From contig LATX02000186.1 of NCBI GenBank assembly GCA_001466705.2, positions 1 through 64,000 of the forward strand: a DNA stretch of 64,000 bases. Direction: 5' to 3'. Below the pieces are notes generated by a model. That model was given only the letters and a program-made list of their open reading frames with translations, had not been told where the DNA came from and searched no databases. The position numbers and the translations under genes were made by a program. Each line of letters starts with the position of its first letter. The first letter of the stretch is position 1. Below are positions 21,617-32,996 of the stretch, in pieces. The stretch is from Moniliophthora roreri (Eukaryota > Basidiomycota > Agaricomycetes > Agaricales > Marasmiaceae).

Positions 21617-22545
21617 GCTTTCCACCTACAAAACACATCTTCTTTTATACCCTACAACATAAATAATCTAATATATCTGTCACAAATACAAATAAAACTG
21701 AGTCAGGTGATAAATATTATATAAACTGAGCTGTGTTTGGTAATTTCTCTGTCACAGTGTCCGATTGTAGTCAGGCTTCATAGCCATAATCTCTTTTATT
21801 CTTTTTCTTTGACGATTGTGCAGTCTTCTGACACTAACTGTTTGCAATTTTCTCTATCAAACGGCTCTCCTTCTGACTCCATTTGAAAATATTATACTTC
21901 TATGCTGCTCTGCACAGTTCCTTCCTTCTCTATCTTCTATCATCTGCTCTACGGACATGCAATATGCTTCCATCTCTATTGTTTAAAGTGTATGCATAAG
22001 CTTAGCCATGCTGGTTTCTCATCATAAAGCTTTGTCTTCCATTTTTCCGTGATACAGGCACCCTTCCGGTAGCCGATCATCTATTTCATTCTTCAATTTG
22101 ACATTCAGTATCTTGAGTATCCCTCACCGATAATTTGTCATCCTCTGTTTCATATCCATTTCTTGATAATATTCTCATATGTGTATTATTAAAGGCTTTT
22201 ATTCTTCCTTCAAGTTGGGTATAGATTGGAAATATCGTTAAAAGTGAAAATATCCCCTTTGGTATGCTTTCAATAGAGAAGTATTATGTGGTGTTGTTCT
22301 CTACAGGTTTCAGAATGCTCCTCTGGGTTCAGATTTGCTGTTTATTTTCATACTAGCAGTGGTCAGGTACTCTTGTATGGCCTACCATCAACCAATACTC
22401 TGCTAATATTTTATATCCTTCTCTACTACTCACTTTGACTAGCTGCTCAGGGCTCACACTAGTCCTCAATTCCCTTATCTATGTCATTTTCAACCATAAA
22501 AGTGCAAAATATTCTCTATTTGCATGCAAAATAAAAGGTAAAAGT
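21617..22545. other. non-coding AT-rich stretch
   Basis: No supported gene or terminal repeat. Confidence 0.5.
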
Positions 22546-23269
22546 TATGCATATCATTGAGGAGGTCCTTCTCTACAATAGGGTCAGTATATTTGGTTTT
22601 TGGGCCACCTCAGGCATGTTCTTGTTGGGGCAATGTGACTGTGGGTGTCTCGACTGTGGCATCCTCCTCATCGTCTTCCAGAAAGAAGAATACATCTATA
22701 TCTTCCAGGAAGTCAAGGATAACCTGGTCATCTGTCTTCTGGGTGTTCTGTGTTGTGGATTGTGAGACTGAGGCATGGAATGTGAATGAGCAAGGTCAAG
22801 GGTTGGTTAGGCCTGTTACATGTTGGGGAATGGTGATGGAAGTGAGGGCAGTATGCTCTGAATGAGTGTGTCGTCATTTGTAGGGGGGCACTGGCTTGTC
22901 TCTAGGTAGAGTATTGGTAGGTTGGATGTTTTCATCATTGCTGTGAGTGAGGTTATTGTGTGTCCTCCTGTTTGCAGAGAATCTGCAGAGAGTGCTGAAC
23001 ATTATGGTGGAAAGTGTGCTGGAGAGAGAGAGAATTGAGAGTGCTAGTCATGAGCAATCTAGTTTCCCATAGTCTGATGGTCACGTCAATATTGATCTTA
23101 TTGCATTTGTGCATTGTGGATCAAGAATTTGTGAGTCAATTATTAATTGGCAGAGTGCAATATATAAAAGATAATGTAATCTATTGGGAATATTCTGAAT
23201 ATTGGGTGTCACTAGGTAGAGCCAAGGCTAGAGTAAATGCAGAGATTCAATTAACGGATATAGGGGTTG

Positions 23270-24067
23270 CTAGGGTAGAATGTGGGGGTCATGATACTGA
23301 ACAGGGTTCTCTATGAATGATCTGAGATGATGAGGTGTCGCTGGCAGGTGTGGATGGAGGGATGTTTGGGAGGGGAATACTCTCTGTGAGGGTGGATCTG
23401 CAGGATTCTGTTTTGTGTTAACATATTCTGTGGAGATCCAGATGTTGTGGTCTTGAATGACTGAGACAATCCTGCAGAGAATATGGTTTTGTTGGGTGCC
23501 ATGAGATTTCCCACTTGTAAGAGCTCCGATTACACCTTGATTATCTGACTTGATGACTACGTGTCTGTTTGTCAGATGCAAAGATACTAGAGTCTGAAGT
23601 GCCAGCTCTACTGCTACCATCTCGGCCCATTCTATTTCTCTGCCTTGCAATTTCCAGCCAGATTTGAGTTCCCATGCTAGCCAGCGATTGTCTAGGATCA
23701 GACCAATTCCCCATGAGGTTGATGTGTCAATGAAAAGACAGATGTCACAAGGAGGCAGTGGTCTAATGATGTCGATGCCCACAAAGGCCTGACTTAAGTG
23801 ATCTCTCCACTATTTAAGATCATTATGGAGAGATGTCTTGATGGTGTGTCTCGTGAATGTGGATGGTGAGTTCTTGAAACTGGCTTTGAACCTGTATAAT
23901 TCAACCAATCTGGAGCAGCCATCAGGTATGACCAGAGTGACATGATTGAGCATGCCAATCAGGGATTCAGCATTATCCTCTGATTGACAAGATGATGCCA
24001 GCCAGGAATCTACCTTGCTGAGGTATTTGGCCTTTTTCTCAGGTGGGAGTTCCACCTTCTTGTCCAT
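23270..24067 (-). pseudogene. RT thumb and RNase H of the DIRS-like element
   Basis: The frame from 24067 carries the thumb (for example LIGMLNHVTLVIPDGCSRL). After a stop at about 23,812 an RNase H follows: a strand with CLFIDTSTSWGIGLIL (first catalytic Asp) near 23,740, a Glu in REIEWAEMVAVELAL near 23,640, and an Asp in VIKSDNQGVIGAL near 23,550. It hydrolyses RNA in RNA-DNA hybrids during reverse transcription. The RNase H core triad is still readable, but the frame is cut by stops on both sides. Confidence 0.7.
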
Positions 24068-24112
24068 TAGGAACCATAGGAATCCAATGTACTTGAAGGA
24101 TTCTGAGAAAGG

Positions 24113-25424
24113 TCAGAACTTGTCAGGTGCCCAGGGCCAACTGAGTCTCTCTGTGATATTCCATATGAGGTCGGCATCATAGAGGAATGAGCAAGAACTG
24201 TTTGGCTGGATGATTGGAAAGCAGAAGAACACGAAGTCATTCACCCACTTTATCAGAGCTTGAATGCCATATTTCATGTAGATGTCTGCCATTGCATCTG
24301 CAACACGACTCCATATTCCTGGTGACAAAGCAGCCCCAAAGTTAAGAGCTTGGTTGAGGTAAATTAGACCATCAAGCATCAGTGCAGTGAATTGGCAGTC
24401 TTCAGAATGTACTGGAATGTTTCAGAAAGCTGCATCAACATCAAAGACTGCAGCCTAGGCTCCAGAGGGGGTGTTGGCTACTAGAAGGAAACACTCTGAA
24501 AAGGTTCCCCACCAGCAGGGGAATTCATCTGAGTTGATTACTGAATTGATAGAGGTGATTTCTGGGATCATTGGTGTGGGGGTTGTCAGAGTAGGTAACA
24601 TAAATTTTCAGCTGGGAGGAGGTTTGGGGAAGGAGTGGTTGATTACAATGCGGAACTTTCCTGGTTTCTGTTCAACCATGGCCATTGGGGCTGTACGGAA
24701 AGGTCCGATAAGGTGTTCAAGGGCAGTTGGGTCAAAAGAGGGAGATAGACATCCTAGTTCCACCTCTTGTGAGAACTTGGCACAGATAATAGAAGCTTCT
24801 GCTTCAGTGGTAAAGTGGTTGTCAGGAATAAAGGTGTGGGGTAGGTAATAGTTTGTGATTCTGATGTGAAAGCCATTCCTGAGGCCTGCAGGGACATCAG
24901 TGTAGTGTTCGAGGAGACCAAGAGTATCAAGAGTGGCTAGCCATTCTTCCAGCTTTAGGCAAGTGATGATGGGGAAGATCTCAGACATGTGTCTGTGAGT
25001 TGTGGTTGGTGTTGCCATAGATCCCACAGGTGTGCCAGAAGCGACATGGGGAAGGGTTCTTGCAGCCCATAACTCTATTGAAGGAGATGCAGTATTTCTT
25101 CCCATCCTTTCCTTGGTAATTGTGGGAGGACTTGTCACCAATGCACCATACAAAGTCAGATTCCTTCTGTGTGTGTTCGAAATAGGAACCGTGGTTGCAT
25201 GACTTGCCCCCCAGCCAGCAGATGTTCGGATTGGGCCCCTTGGGAGTGGAGTCATTATGAAAGGGACAAAAGGAACATGATGATGGTGGGTAGTGGCTGG
25301 AAGTGTGGGGGACTATGGTGGTGGAGGATTTTTGTTGGGTCGATCCAGCTATGGGCTGTGTATAAATGTAGGGGAGCATGTTCATGGTCTCTTGATAACA
25401 GGTGATGGCCCCAGTGTATTGCAT
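24113..25424 (-). pseudogene. zinc finger and reverse transcriptase core of the DIRS-like element
   Basis: A Cys/His cluster (CISFNRVMGCKNPSPCRF then HTCGIYGN) lies near 25,095-25,010 and resembles a gag nucleic-acid-binding finger. A frame change leads into RT: GPFRTAPMAMVEQKPGKF near 24,680, a palm with AAVFDVDAAF near 24,450 (broken by TAG and TGA), and the catalytic box near 24,245. That box reads Trp-Val-Asn-Asp-Phe where Trp-Val-Asp-Asp is expected, so a metal-binding Asp is lost. The element is therefore dead. Confidence 0.7.
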
Positions 25425-25490
25425 GTCTTGTAGTATGTGCAGATAGAGCCATTTGTCTCAAATATCCACACAGATGTTTGACTGTTTGTT

Positions 25491-26990
25491 CTAGTGCCAG
25501 GAAATCAGACAGTGATGTGCATATTCACAGTAGGCTGGAAAGAACTCCTCAAAGTCAGATTGGGCAACGATGTTGGTAAATAGGGTTTGAAACATCTCTG
25601 CTACTGCCTGAGTGATCTCCAATTTTTGTTCCCTCTCATCAGGGGGAATGTAGTAGTCATAGATAGCTCTGGGTATATTGCGAGCTATGGATGTGAACAG
25701 GCCCATATCAATTGCCTCAACATCGACATCTGGGAGCTTCCCTTTTGTGTCTGAATCTGGTGCCAGCGCTGCTCTCCAGTATGTGGGTGTGAAGTAGATT
25801 ATAGAAATGGAGTGTATCCAGCCATTTTGGAGGCATGTGATGACATGGTGGTTCACTGTGATGGAGACTTTGGAGATGAGAGTGGGTTTCTCACAGTCAA
25901 AAGGGTTGACTGGGCAGTGGAGTAGCTTCTGGCGTTTTGTGGGTTTTTCTAGCAGGTCCAGGAGAGAATCGTCCAATATCTCTTCTCCAGATTCCTCATT
26001 GGCACCGAGTAGAGATAGTAGCACAGAGAAGGCTGCTCGTTGTTTCGAGCCCAGCTTTGGTTGGGAGGGAATGTGGGTCTCATTGGCAGAGGAGAATGGC
26101 TGGCAATTTTGTTTCAACAACGCCAGCCAAAGGACATTCAAACTGAAACCACCATCCAAGCACGAGGAGTGAATTGCAGATTCCTTGGGCAGAGGATCTG
26201 TGAGTGTGTGTGTGAGCTTTGAGTATGTGTACCTGTTCTCTTGGCCATCTTCAGTCGCTCCATGATTCGTAGAGGCTCTGAGGACTCGGCTGGAGGAGAA
26301 CATGCATCAGAGACTCATGTAGAGTATAAAGAAACCTAGCTATCCTCACCTGTACGGTGTGAACGAGGACCTTCAGTGGGGAGGGTAGGGCAGTCCGTGG
26401 TTGGACCTCTGAGAGTGTGGCTTGGGAGAGGCAAGACCTCGTCCCTGACACTTGGGTCAGTATTTTCAGAGCTGAGGTCGCTGGAGGCTTCCCCCGAAGC
26501 TTGGGTAAGGGGGTCGGCTCGACCTTTGCCTTTCCAAGTTCGTTTGTCAAGAGCGACTGCTCTGTGTCTCAGTGTTTCTGCGTCTTCCATGATCTGCATA
26601 CATTTCGCAAGAGCGGCTGCCCTGCACCATAGCGATTCCGCCTCTTCTGTGATTTTCACAGCTTCTGGGTCACCTGTGTCATAGAGCCTTTGAAGTCAGT
26701 CATCAATCTCGTTCTTGGACTGCTCCGGCATATCTGGTTGGTCTTTGGACTTGACGTCTGTCACCTCCTCCTCCTCCTCGTCCTCTTCTTCTTCGTCTAT
26801 CCTGTTCAGCGTTGGGTCTATGCTGATAGGTTCTGGTGGTGAGCTGGATGGATCTGAGTCCTCAGTTAGTGTTGAGGTAGCTCAATCTAGGCTCTTGGAA
26901 GCAGTGTTCCTGGACTGAGTACGGGAGGTGAAGAGTGCGGTTGGATGGAGCTGGTTGGGATCATTGAGAAGAGTGACATCTGGTGTGGGA
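25491..26990 (-). pseudogene. upstream ORF (gag-like) of the DIRS-like element, apparently with introns
   Basis: The N-terminal frame (26,990 to about 26,350) is rich in Ser/Asp/Glu, has a poly-Glu/Asp run near 26,770-26,800 and a helical repeat-like part near 26,650-26,560. It has TGA stops near 26,880 and 26,704. The C-terminal frame covers 26,197-25,491 in 235 or so open codons. The two join if GT-AG introns at 26,290-26,349 (60 nt) and 26,198-26,232 (35 nt) are removed. The family is not recognised; the gag role is inferred from position. Confidence 0.5.
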
Positions 26991-27670
26991 AGCGGTCAAG
27001 GTTGACGTGAGTTGGGTGGATGGACCCGGATCGATTGGGGCGTCTATGGATTGCGTGGAAAGGCGATGTCACTAAAAGGTGGATAGGTGGCTTGAAATGA
27101 TGTCTTGAGCTCACTGGATATGAAAAAGAAGTGTATATCGGAGGGGAAGACCTGAGCTCGCTGCTTCAGGTCTCGCAGTGGATGTCCGAGGAGAAGAGGC
27201 GACGAGGTCACCTGACCTCGTTCGCTCCCTCGAAAACTCATTTTCGGCGTCTGCGAGCCGAAAATTGCACGACCCTACTGTCAAAGTCACCGACCCTCCA
27301 ACACTGGGTAGAGGTGAGAAAGCGGTGTCCAGCAATCAAAATTTCATCGGAGGCCTCATCGAAACTTTGTCCTCTCTCGACGAGCGCAAGCTCAACGTCA
27401 CTCAACGTATTCAACACTAAACACTCTATTCGCCGTCTTCATTTTTCAAGTCGGAAACTTGACAGACACACCTGACAAAGTCACAAATTTCACAGCAGAC
27501 CCTCGAAATCGTTCCTCAGACTGGCTTACACTCATATCTTCATATCTCTCGAAGGCACCAGCCAGGCACTGGTAACGTACATGTACTCCCTTTCTTGGAT
27601 GAGCAAAGTGTTGCAGCGACCTTTTATGGGCAGCTTGTGGGCAGTCGCCCACGCTATTTTTGTCCTGCCC
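26991..27670. other. transition zone between transposon block and genes
   Basis: CG-containing sequence with open frames on both strands, none with recognisable features. It marks the change from AT-rich transposon DNA to gene-rich DNA and holds the 5' flank of the P450 gene. Confidence 0.45.
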
Positions 27671-27672
27671 GG

Positions 27673-27683
27673 TTATAGTATAA
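27673..27683 (+). promoter_or_regulatory. TATA-like element of the P450 gene
   Basis: TTATAGTATAA lies about 85 bp before the P450 start codon, a plausible TATA position given a short leader. Confidence 0.4.
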
Positions 27684-27761
27684 GCCGATGACACTCTTTC
27701 GATTCTCGTTTATGTAGATCTCTATCGACTCATCCTTGAGACACCATCTGCTACTCTCGAG

Positions 27762-29699
27762 ATGTTCGATCTCTCCGCTATGGACGCCTTGAAGCTCGTG
27801 GCTGCACTTACGCTGTCGTTCGTTGGATTCATCTACCTCACTCGTCGACCAGCTCTGCCTCTGCCACCTTCCCCACCCCAGCATTGGATCAGCGGAAACT
27901 ATCGTGATATGCCCAAGCGGCAGAACTATCGAACTTATGCACAGTGGGCCAAAATTTACGGTGGGTTTTGATATTCCGAAGGCATAGAACACTCACCAAA
28001 ACAACCTACAAAGGCCCTGTTTTTCACCTTCGCCTTTTCGACCGGTACATTATCATTCTCAACAATGCCAAATCCGCACTCAATCTCCTTGAATCTCGCT
28101 CAAACACCTATTCTGACAGACCTCGCTCTGTGTTTTTGGACAAAGTGGTGAAGAGAAACCAAGGTGTCTTTAGGATTCCATTCAACCATCCCAGGTTTCG
28201 TATCTACAGGAAGATGATGCACTCGGGACTCAGCCCAAGAGCCGTACAGGGATATCAACCTCTACAAACACGGGAAGTGAATATCTTGCTGCGCAGTTTG
28301 GCAGATGCTCCAAAGGATTTCATTCCGCACCTTAGAAGGTGAGTTTTCGTACAAGCCTGGTAGAATTGTGTGATACTTATCACCCATCAAGGAACGCTGG
28401 GTCGCTAATTCTAAAGGTTACATATGGCTACGAAGTGACATCAGATAACGACGACTTCATTCAATTGGTTGAACGGGCTTTCCAAGTTTCAGCATCACGC
28501 CTGACGAGACCAATGCCGGTGGAATTTTTCCCGTTCCGTTCGTTTTGTTGCTCTGTCTTGCAAAATCATCTAATTATAGTTATCGCTTAGTGCGGTTCTT
28601 CCCGTCGTGGTTCCCGTTCACCGAATTCAAGCAAGTAGCTGTAGAGCTTGATGAGGCTCGAACGGAGCTAATTCCCTTCCAGTGGTCGAAGAATCTTATT
28701 GTGCGTTTTAAACACCTGTGTCTTTTTAACCAACGCTCACTTTGTAGTAGGACTCGGGAAACTACACCGACTCTTTTGTCTCCCGTTTCCTGCGCCCTGA
28801 AGACGGAAGTATCCCTGAAGAAGAAGATCAAGATATTTTGAAATGGGTCGCAGTTGCCCTGTATGTCGGAGGTGCTGATACGGTACACGTCATCCCGAAT
28901 GTACTACCTCAGTAACACGCTGACCTTCGCCCACAGACTGTATCAGCCATGACGTCGTTTTTCTATGTAATGGAGATGTACCCCGAAGTTCAAAAGCGGG
29001 CGCAAGCCGATATAGACAAGCTCACGGCTGGCTCGCGACTTCCGACTCCCGATGACGAGGAAGCGTTGCCCTATGTTGTTGCTCTCATCAAGGAGGTTAT
29101 CAGGTGGTACCCGGTAGCACCTCTTGGTACGCTATTCGCCTCTTTCAATCATTTTTCCTAAATTAAATAAAACTCCTATTCAGGTCTGCAGCACCGGGTA
29201 ATGGAAGATGATGTATACGAGGGGTATCACATTCCTAAAGGCGCGACGGTCATGGCTAACATCTGGTATGTATGTTGTACACAGTACCATTCAACTTTAC
29301 GAACTGACAGTATATTACAAAGGGCTATAACCCACGATCCGGAAGTTTTCCCCAACCCGGACGAATTCAATCCTGATCGTCACCTCGGTGACAATCCCCA
29401 AATTGACCCGTTCAAGTTTGTCTTTGGTTTCGGGAGGCGTGTGTGCCCAGGCCAGCACCTTGCTGAACGATCGCTTTTCCTGACCATTGCAAACATTCTT
29501 GCGGTGTTCAACCTGGAGAAAGAGGTGGATGAGAAAGGGAATGTCGTGGAGCCGCCGTTGGAATTCCATGGTAATGTTACTTCGTGAGTCATTCTTCTGA
29601 GATATTGGCTTTGGTTCTAAATGTAAGAATTGCAGGCATTTGAAACCGTTCCCGTGTAAAATTACTGTAAGAGCGCCGGGTTTGTTACCTGTAGCTTAG
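27762..29699 (+). CDS. cytochrome P450 monooxygenase
   Basis: A heme-thiolate monooxygenase, probably anchored in the endoplasmic reticulum. The N-terminus has a hydrophobic anchor (residues about 8-26) followed by Arg-Arg and a proline-rich hinge. Motifs in order: I-helix VGGADT near 28,866 then TVSAMTSFF, the ExxR motif KEVIRWYP near 29,090-29,113, the PERF-like NPDEFNPDRHL near 29,356, and the heme loop FGFGRRVCPGQHLAE near 29,425 with the axial Cys. About seven introns separate the exons: the first at about 27,960-28,011, and one in the middle using donor GTTCGT near 28,536. The C-terminus ends ITVRAPGLLPVA before TAG at 29,697. All key residues are intact. It looks like a fungal secondary-metabolite or xenobiotic P450 of the OrdA-like type, but the substrate cannot be told. 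Confidence 0.92.
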
Positions 29700-30018
29700 G
29701 TGTGGCTCTTTGTGTGTAGAAACGTATCTGTATTACCGCTTGTATCAGTATGGTTGAAATCTTTGAAATCCGAGCGATATGCCGCTAGTCGGTAAATTAC
29801 GTGACTGTGACGGGCGCTTGTTCAATCCTCCCATAATGGGAGTCCGTTTCTCAATCCACTCAAGAGTATCAGTTCTATGACCTCTGTTAGAGTAAGGAAT
29901 TGAATTCCGTATTGATTCATGCTCAGCTCACGCCTTATATCTCCAACCTGAATGACATTGCACCCAACACTCCAGGAACGCCTGGGCATCTACGTCAATA
30001 GCGGGTATCATCTATGAG
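29700..30018. other. intergenic, nothing recognised
   Basis: 3' flank of the P450 gene and 5' flank of a weak hypothetical locus. No motif is supported. Confidence 0.5.
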
Positions 30019-30796
30019 ATGTATGTCCTGGACACGCTGACAGGTGACAACCTCAGTCGTCAGGTGGATATGTTCAAAATGGTCCAAGATCTCGGTCAGG
30101 ATCTCAATCCTGAAGCAGCCAGTGATCAGGATTTGTCAGGTCAAACGGGGGGTCATTCACTTAGGCATGGTTCAAGTGGCGCTATGAGTGGTGGGGGGTG
30201 GCAGTAACGAACGGAAAAGGAAGGTGATTGATGAGGCGAATGATGCTCCTGCTCAAAAGAAACAACGATCTCCAGTTCCGGACCGATGGCATACTACCTA
30301 CGGCAGTCGTTCTCTCCGGTGCGTCTCTGCAGCTCGGAGCAAAAATGCAGAAAGTGCCTCTCTAGTTCTGATAAAGACCATGAAGCAAGTCGCATATGAG
30401 CTTAGGGAAAGGTTATACATCAAACCAGGCACCCTCTATGTCCCGCTGTTTTGCAATGAAGTGGGGCAGAATACCGTCCATCTTGACGATTCTAACTCCG
30501 AATCCGAAGAAACGCTCCGACTTTTGCAATTTACGACTGTTGCTGAGCAGAAGCTCCCTCAGAAGCTCCTTGACCTCAAGCAGCACTTTGATGGCCTTCC
30601 ACCTGAAGAAAATTGGGAGCTTGTATTCGTTCAGCCATACAGAACGCATTATGGCAGTTCCTTATATTGCAGAGTTGAACAAGATCAATCTTCTATCTTG
30701 TTGTATTACACCCGAGAATCGAATCACCCGCCGAATACCAAGGCTAGAAGTGGATGCATGAGAGCTAAGCGAGCGCGAAGTTGGAAGAGCAGATAA
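30019..30796 (+). pseudogene. hypothetical protein, frame broken at a G run
   Basis: A frame from the ATG at 30019 runs 62 codons into a stop at 30205. The neighbouring frame then continues 190 or so codons to TAA at 30,794, starting with a basic nuclear-localisation-like stretch (RKRKV near 30,213, KKQR near 30,258). The switch lies at GGTGGGGGGTGG (30,189-30,200), a run where indels are common, so this is either a frameshifted gene or an unrecognised splice. The later part is mixed alpha/beta and Leu-rich with a basic tail. I do not recognise a family. Confidence 0.4.
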
Positions 30797-31188
30797 TGGC
30801 TAAGCTTTCATTCCTTCCGCCTTTCCATATTTCGTTTTTTGTACTGTACAACCTGCCCTGCCGGAACGTGTCTGTTGTCGAATGAGACGAGATCTTTTGC
30901 CACACGACGACTGATGGAAGTACGTCGACTCGATAGATTCGGCCCCGGATCGGTCAGGTCAAAGGGATTCGAAGGGTACGGGGAAATGGGGTTCAGAGTA
31001 AGCGTCAGCAGACGAGGAACATGACTCAGTGGATGCTTAAGAACATGAGGTTTCGAGTGATGACATGCTAATGCAGTAATAATGAATCACGCACGCTGGA
31101 AGCAGATCAAGTACTGACGAAGCTTTAAGAATCCACGCGCGAGTAGTTTAGAGGCAACACATCACCGAACTGTTGATTTCAGTAATCA
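30797..31188. other. intergenic, nothing recognised
   Basis: No supported gene or repeat. Confidence 0.5.
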
Positions 31189-32760
31189 CTAGAAGACCCC
31201 TGCGACCACAGATATATCGAACATGAAGTGGGCCTCTAATCTGAAGTCCATTCCATCAACCTTCGGAGCTTCGACACGGTCGGCAACGAGGGTATCAGGA
31301 TATATATGCTGCTGTTTCTTCCCGGCCTCATATTCCGTGCATTCAAATTGTACTTTGGAAGGCATGCGACAGTATCGGCTTGCCCGAGTTCTGAGAGACT
31401 TTTCTACTCCTGGATTCCGCCATGTGTACAAGGGATCGGAGAACTTCAAGATCGGAGACCGAAGCGAAATCAGGCAGGTGCAGTGATGTCAGGGAAGGCG
31501 CGAAGGTAGAGAACGATTCGATTGTGAGCGATAACAGCGTGGCGAGTGGTGCAGAAGGAGCTGACTGCGTTGTTATTTCGGTGTAATATACCCTCGGAAA
31601 CGAGCCAACCGAGGGCAGGCACGAAGAACCTCTGAAAAGGAGTTCCCATTCAGACAGATCAGTGGGATTTCCAATCGGTACTTCTCCGGTAAAGGAGATT
31701 GCCTGAGCATGGCCAAAAAGGAAGCAGGAAGAGAGCCTTGACTTTGAAATGTAGTCGGCAGGGAAAAAGGTCCACCCGGCGCTGGTGAGTGATGGCATCT
31801 CGAATGCGCAAAAGAGGAAATGAAGTGAATTCGGCATAGACGCTCAATTCTCGAAGGTTCCGTAAAGGAATAGAACCATAGCAAGTTATTAGGATTCAAC
31901 TCGTCGAATTTCAGGGGGAGTGTATGTTTATGAATTGGAGATTGCCGGAGCAACAATCCAGAATGTAAGCGAATCGTCGTGCGCCATATCTTCAACGACA
32001 TCAAAAGCCAAGCGGCGAAGGGGAGCTTCACAGGAGGCATCCCTCGAGTAATCTCGCGTATTGCTCTGCAAAAAAGGCTCGCAGCATCGTGGGAGTTCCG
32101 ACATCAACGTGCCGTAGCGCCCGAGGTCAATCCGAAGTATCCTGAAAGACCTACAATCGGGAGTGGATTCTCTTCATGAGATAAGAAGGTGCTGGGGCGC
32201 GAATGACTTGCTTCATTATTTTGCGTTAAATATGCAGCGAATACGACCCCAAGTAACAGTAAGTGAGACATACGAATGAGAGTATGATATATAGGATCTC
32301 GTTCGGTATCCTTCGAAGCGGTGAGATGATGGATTGGTGATTCCGAATGAGCTGGACTTGTCATGCTCACACTTGCATTGTTCAACTTCGTTTTCTTCGA
32401 CGCGGATAGTCGGTAGTATTTGTATTTGGGCGACTTGAAGGAACGTAGTCCGAGTGAAGCATGTAATCAGGCGGCAATAGCTGGACTGTGAACTCTCTCT
32501 TGAAGTCAATGCACTCAGCAGGTGGCTCTTCTGGGTTGTGCCCATGATCCGTACCAAGAGATCGCTGGACAGGAGGATTAATGAAATCAACATCAACATC
32601 GACTGCTCTCGATAAACCCGCCTTATTCTATTTCCACTCAGTGATGCATTTGACCGCCGTCTCCGCGATGTGGGGGGACCAATGAGAGGTATCACCACCA
32701 GGGCTACAACACGTTTATATATAGGGATAGATCGACTAGGATTGGTAACATGGAAGAGAT
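31189..32760 (-). pseudogene. F-box/LRR protein, probably decayed
   Basis: An F-box start (SPLRRIPNEILYIILSFV) is read on the minus strand near 32,320-32,265. Downstream segments (for example SLKIWRTTIRLHSGLLLRQ near 31,990-31,935, and the LTSLHLPDFASVSDLEVL segment near 31,470) fit the helical linker and LRR-like C-terminal half of Agaricomycete F-box proteins. F-box proteins recruit targets to SCF ubiquitin ligases. The segments sit in different frames and include stops that I could not resolve with introns, so a pseudogene is the safer call. Confidence 0.45.
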
Positions 32761-32996
32761 ACCTGACCTTCAAATACACGTCGTAGAAATAGCAACGAAC
32801 AATGTCGAGGAAGTTTGTGTCGAGAGCAAAGACGCGACTGGCTGACTCAGCTGAGAAGTCACAACGCAAAGCAGGATTTACAGAACCGAGTATACACAGA
32901 TATGTTACAGAGTATCAAGGCGAAAAAAAGCCAAAAGATGAGAGCATACTGTAAATGATCGTTCCCGTCTGTTGACGATGCCCACGAAGTCCGCGT

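Larger units (their letters stand above)
22545..26990 (-). mobile_element. RT-RNase H retroelement with DIRS-like features, decayed
   Basis: On the minus strand, in order: an acidic N-terminal protein (26,990-25,491), a Cys/His zinc-finger segment (near 25,080-25,040), RT (24,960-24,100) and RNase H (23,780-23,270). The RT lacks Gypsy-type spacing and has the KPGKFRIVINHS and GIWSRVADAM blocks seen in DIRS-like RTs. No LTRs, split repeats or tyrosine recombinase were found, so it may be truncated beyond 22,545. Confidence 0.6.

Noticed and set aside
23014..23316. Plus-strand open frames over the DIRS-like element
   Set aside because: The minus strand carries the recognisable RNase H; these are antisense shadows.
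24471..24848. A 125-codon plus-strand frame
   Set aside because: Antisense to the RT palm of the minus-strand element.
26760..26810. Trinucleotide microsatellite (CCT/CTC)
   Set aside because: It encodes the Glu/Asp run of the minus-strand ORF and is short and imperfect, so it is treated as coding low complexity.
1..27000. CRISPR-like spaced repeats
   Set aside because: The repeats found are minisatellite or transposon ends with no regular spacers, and the DNA is eukaryotic.
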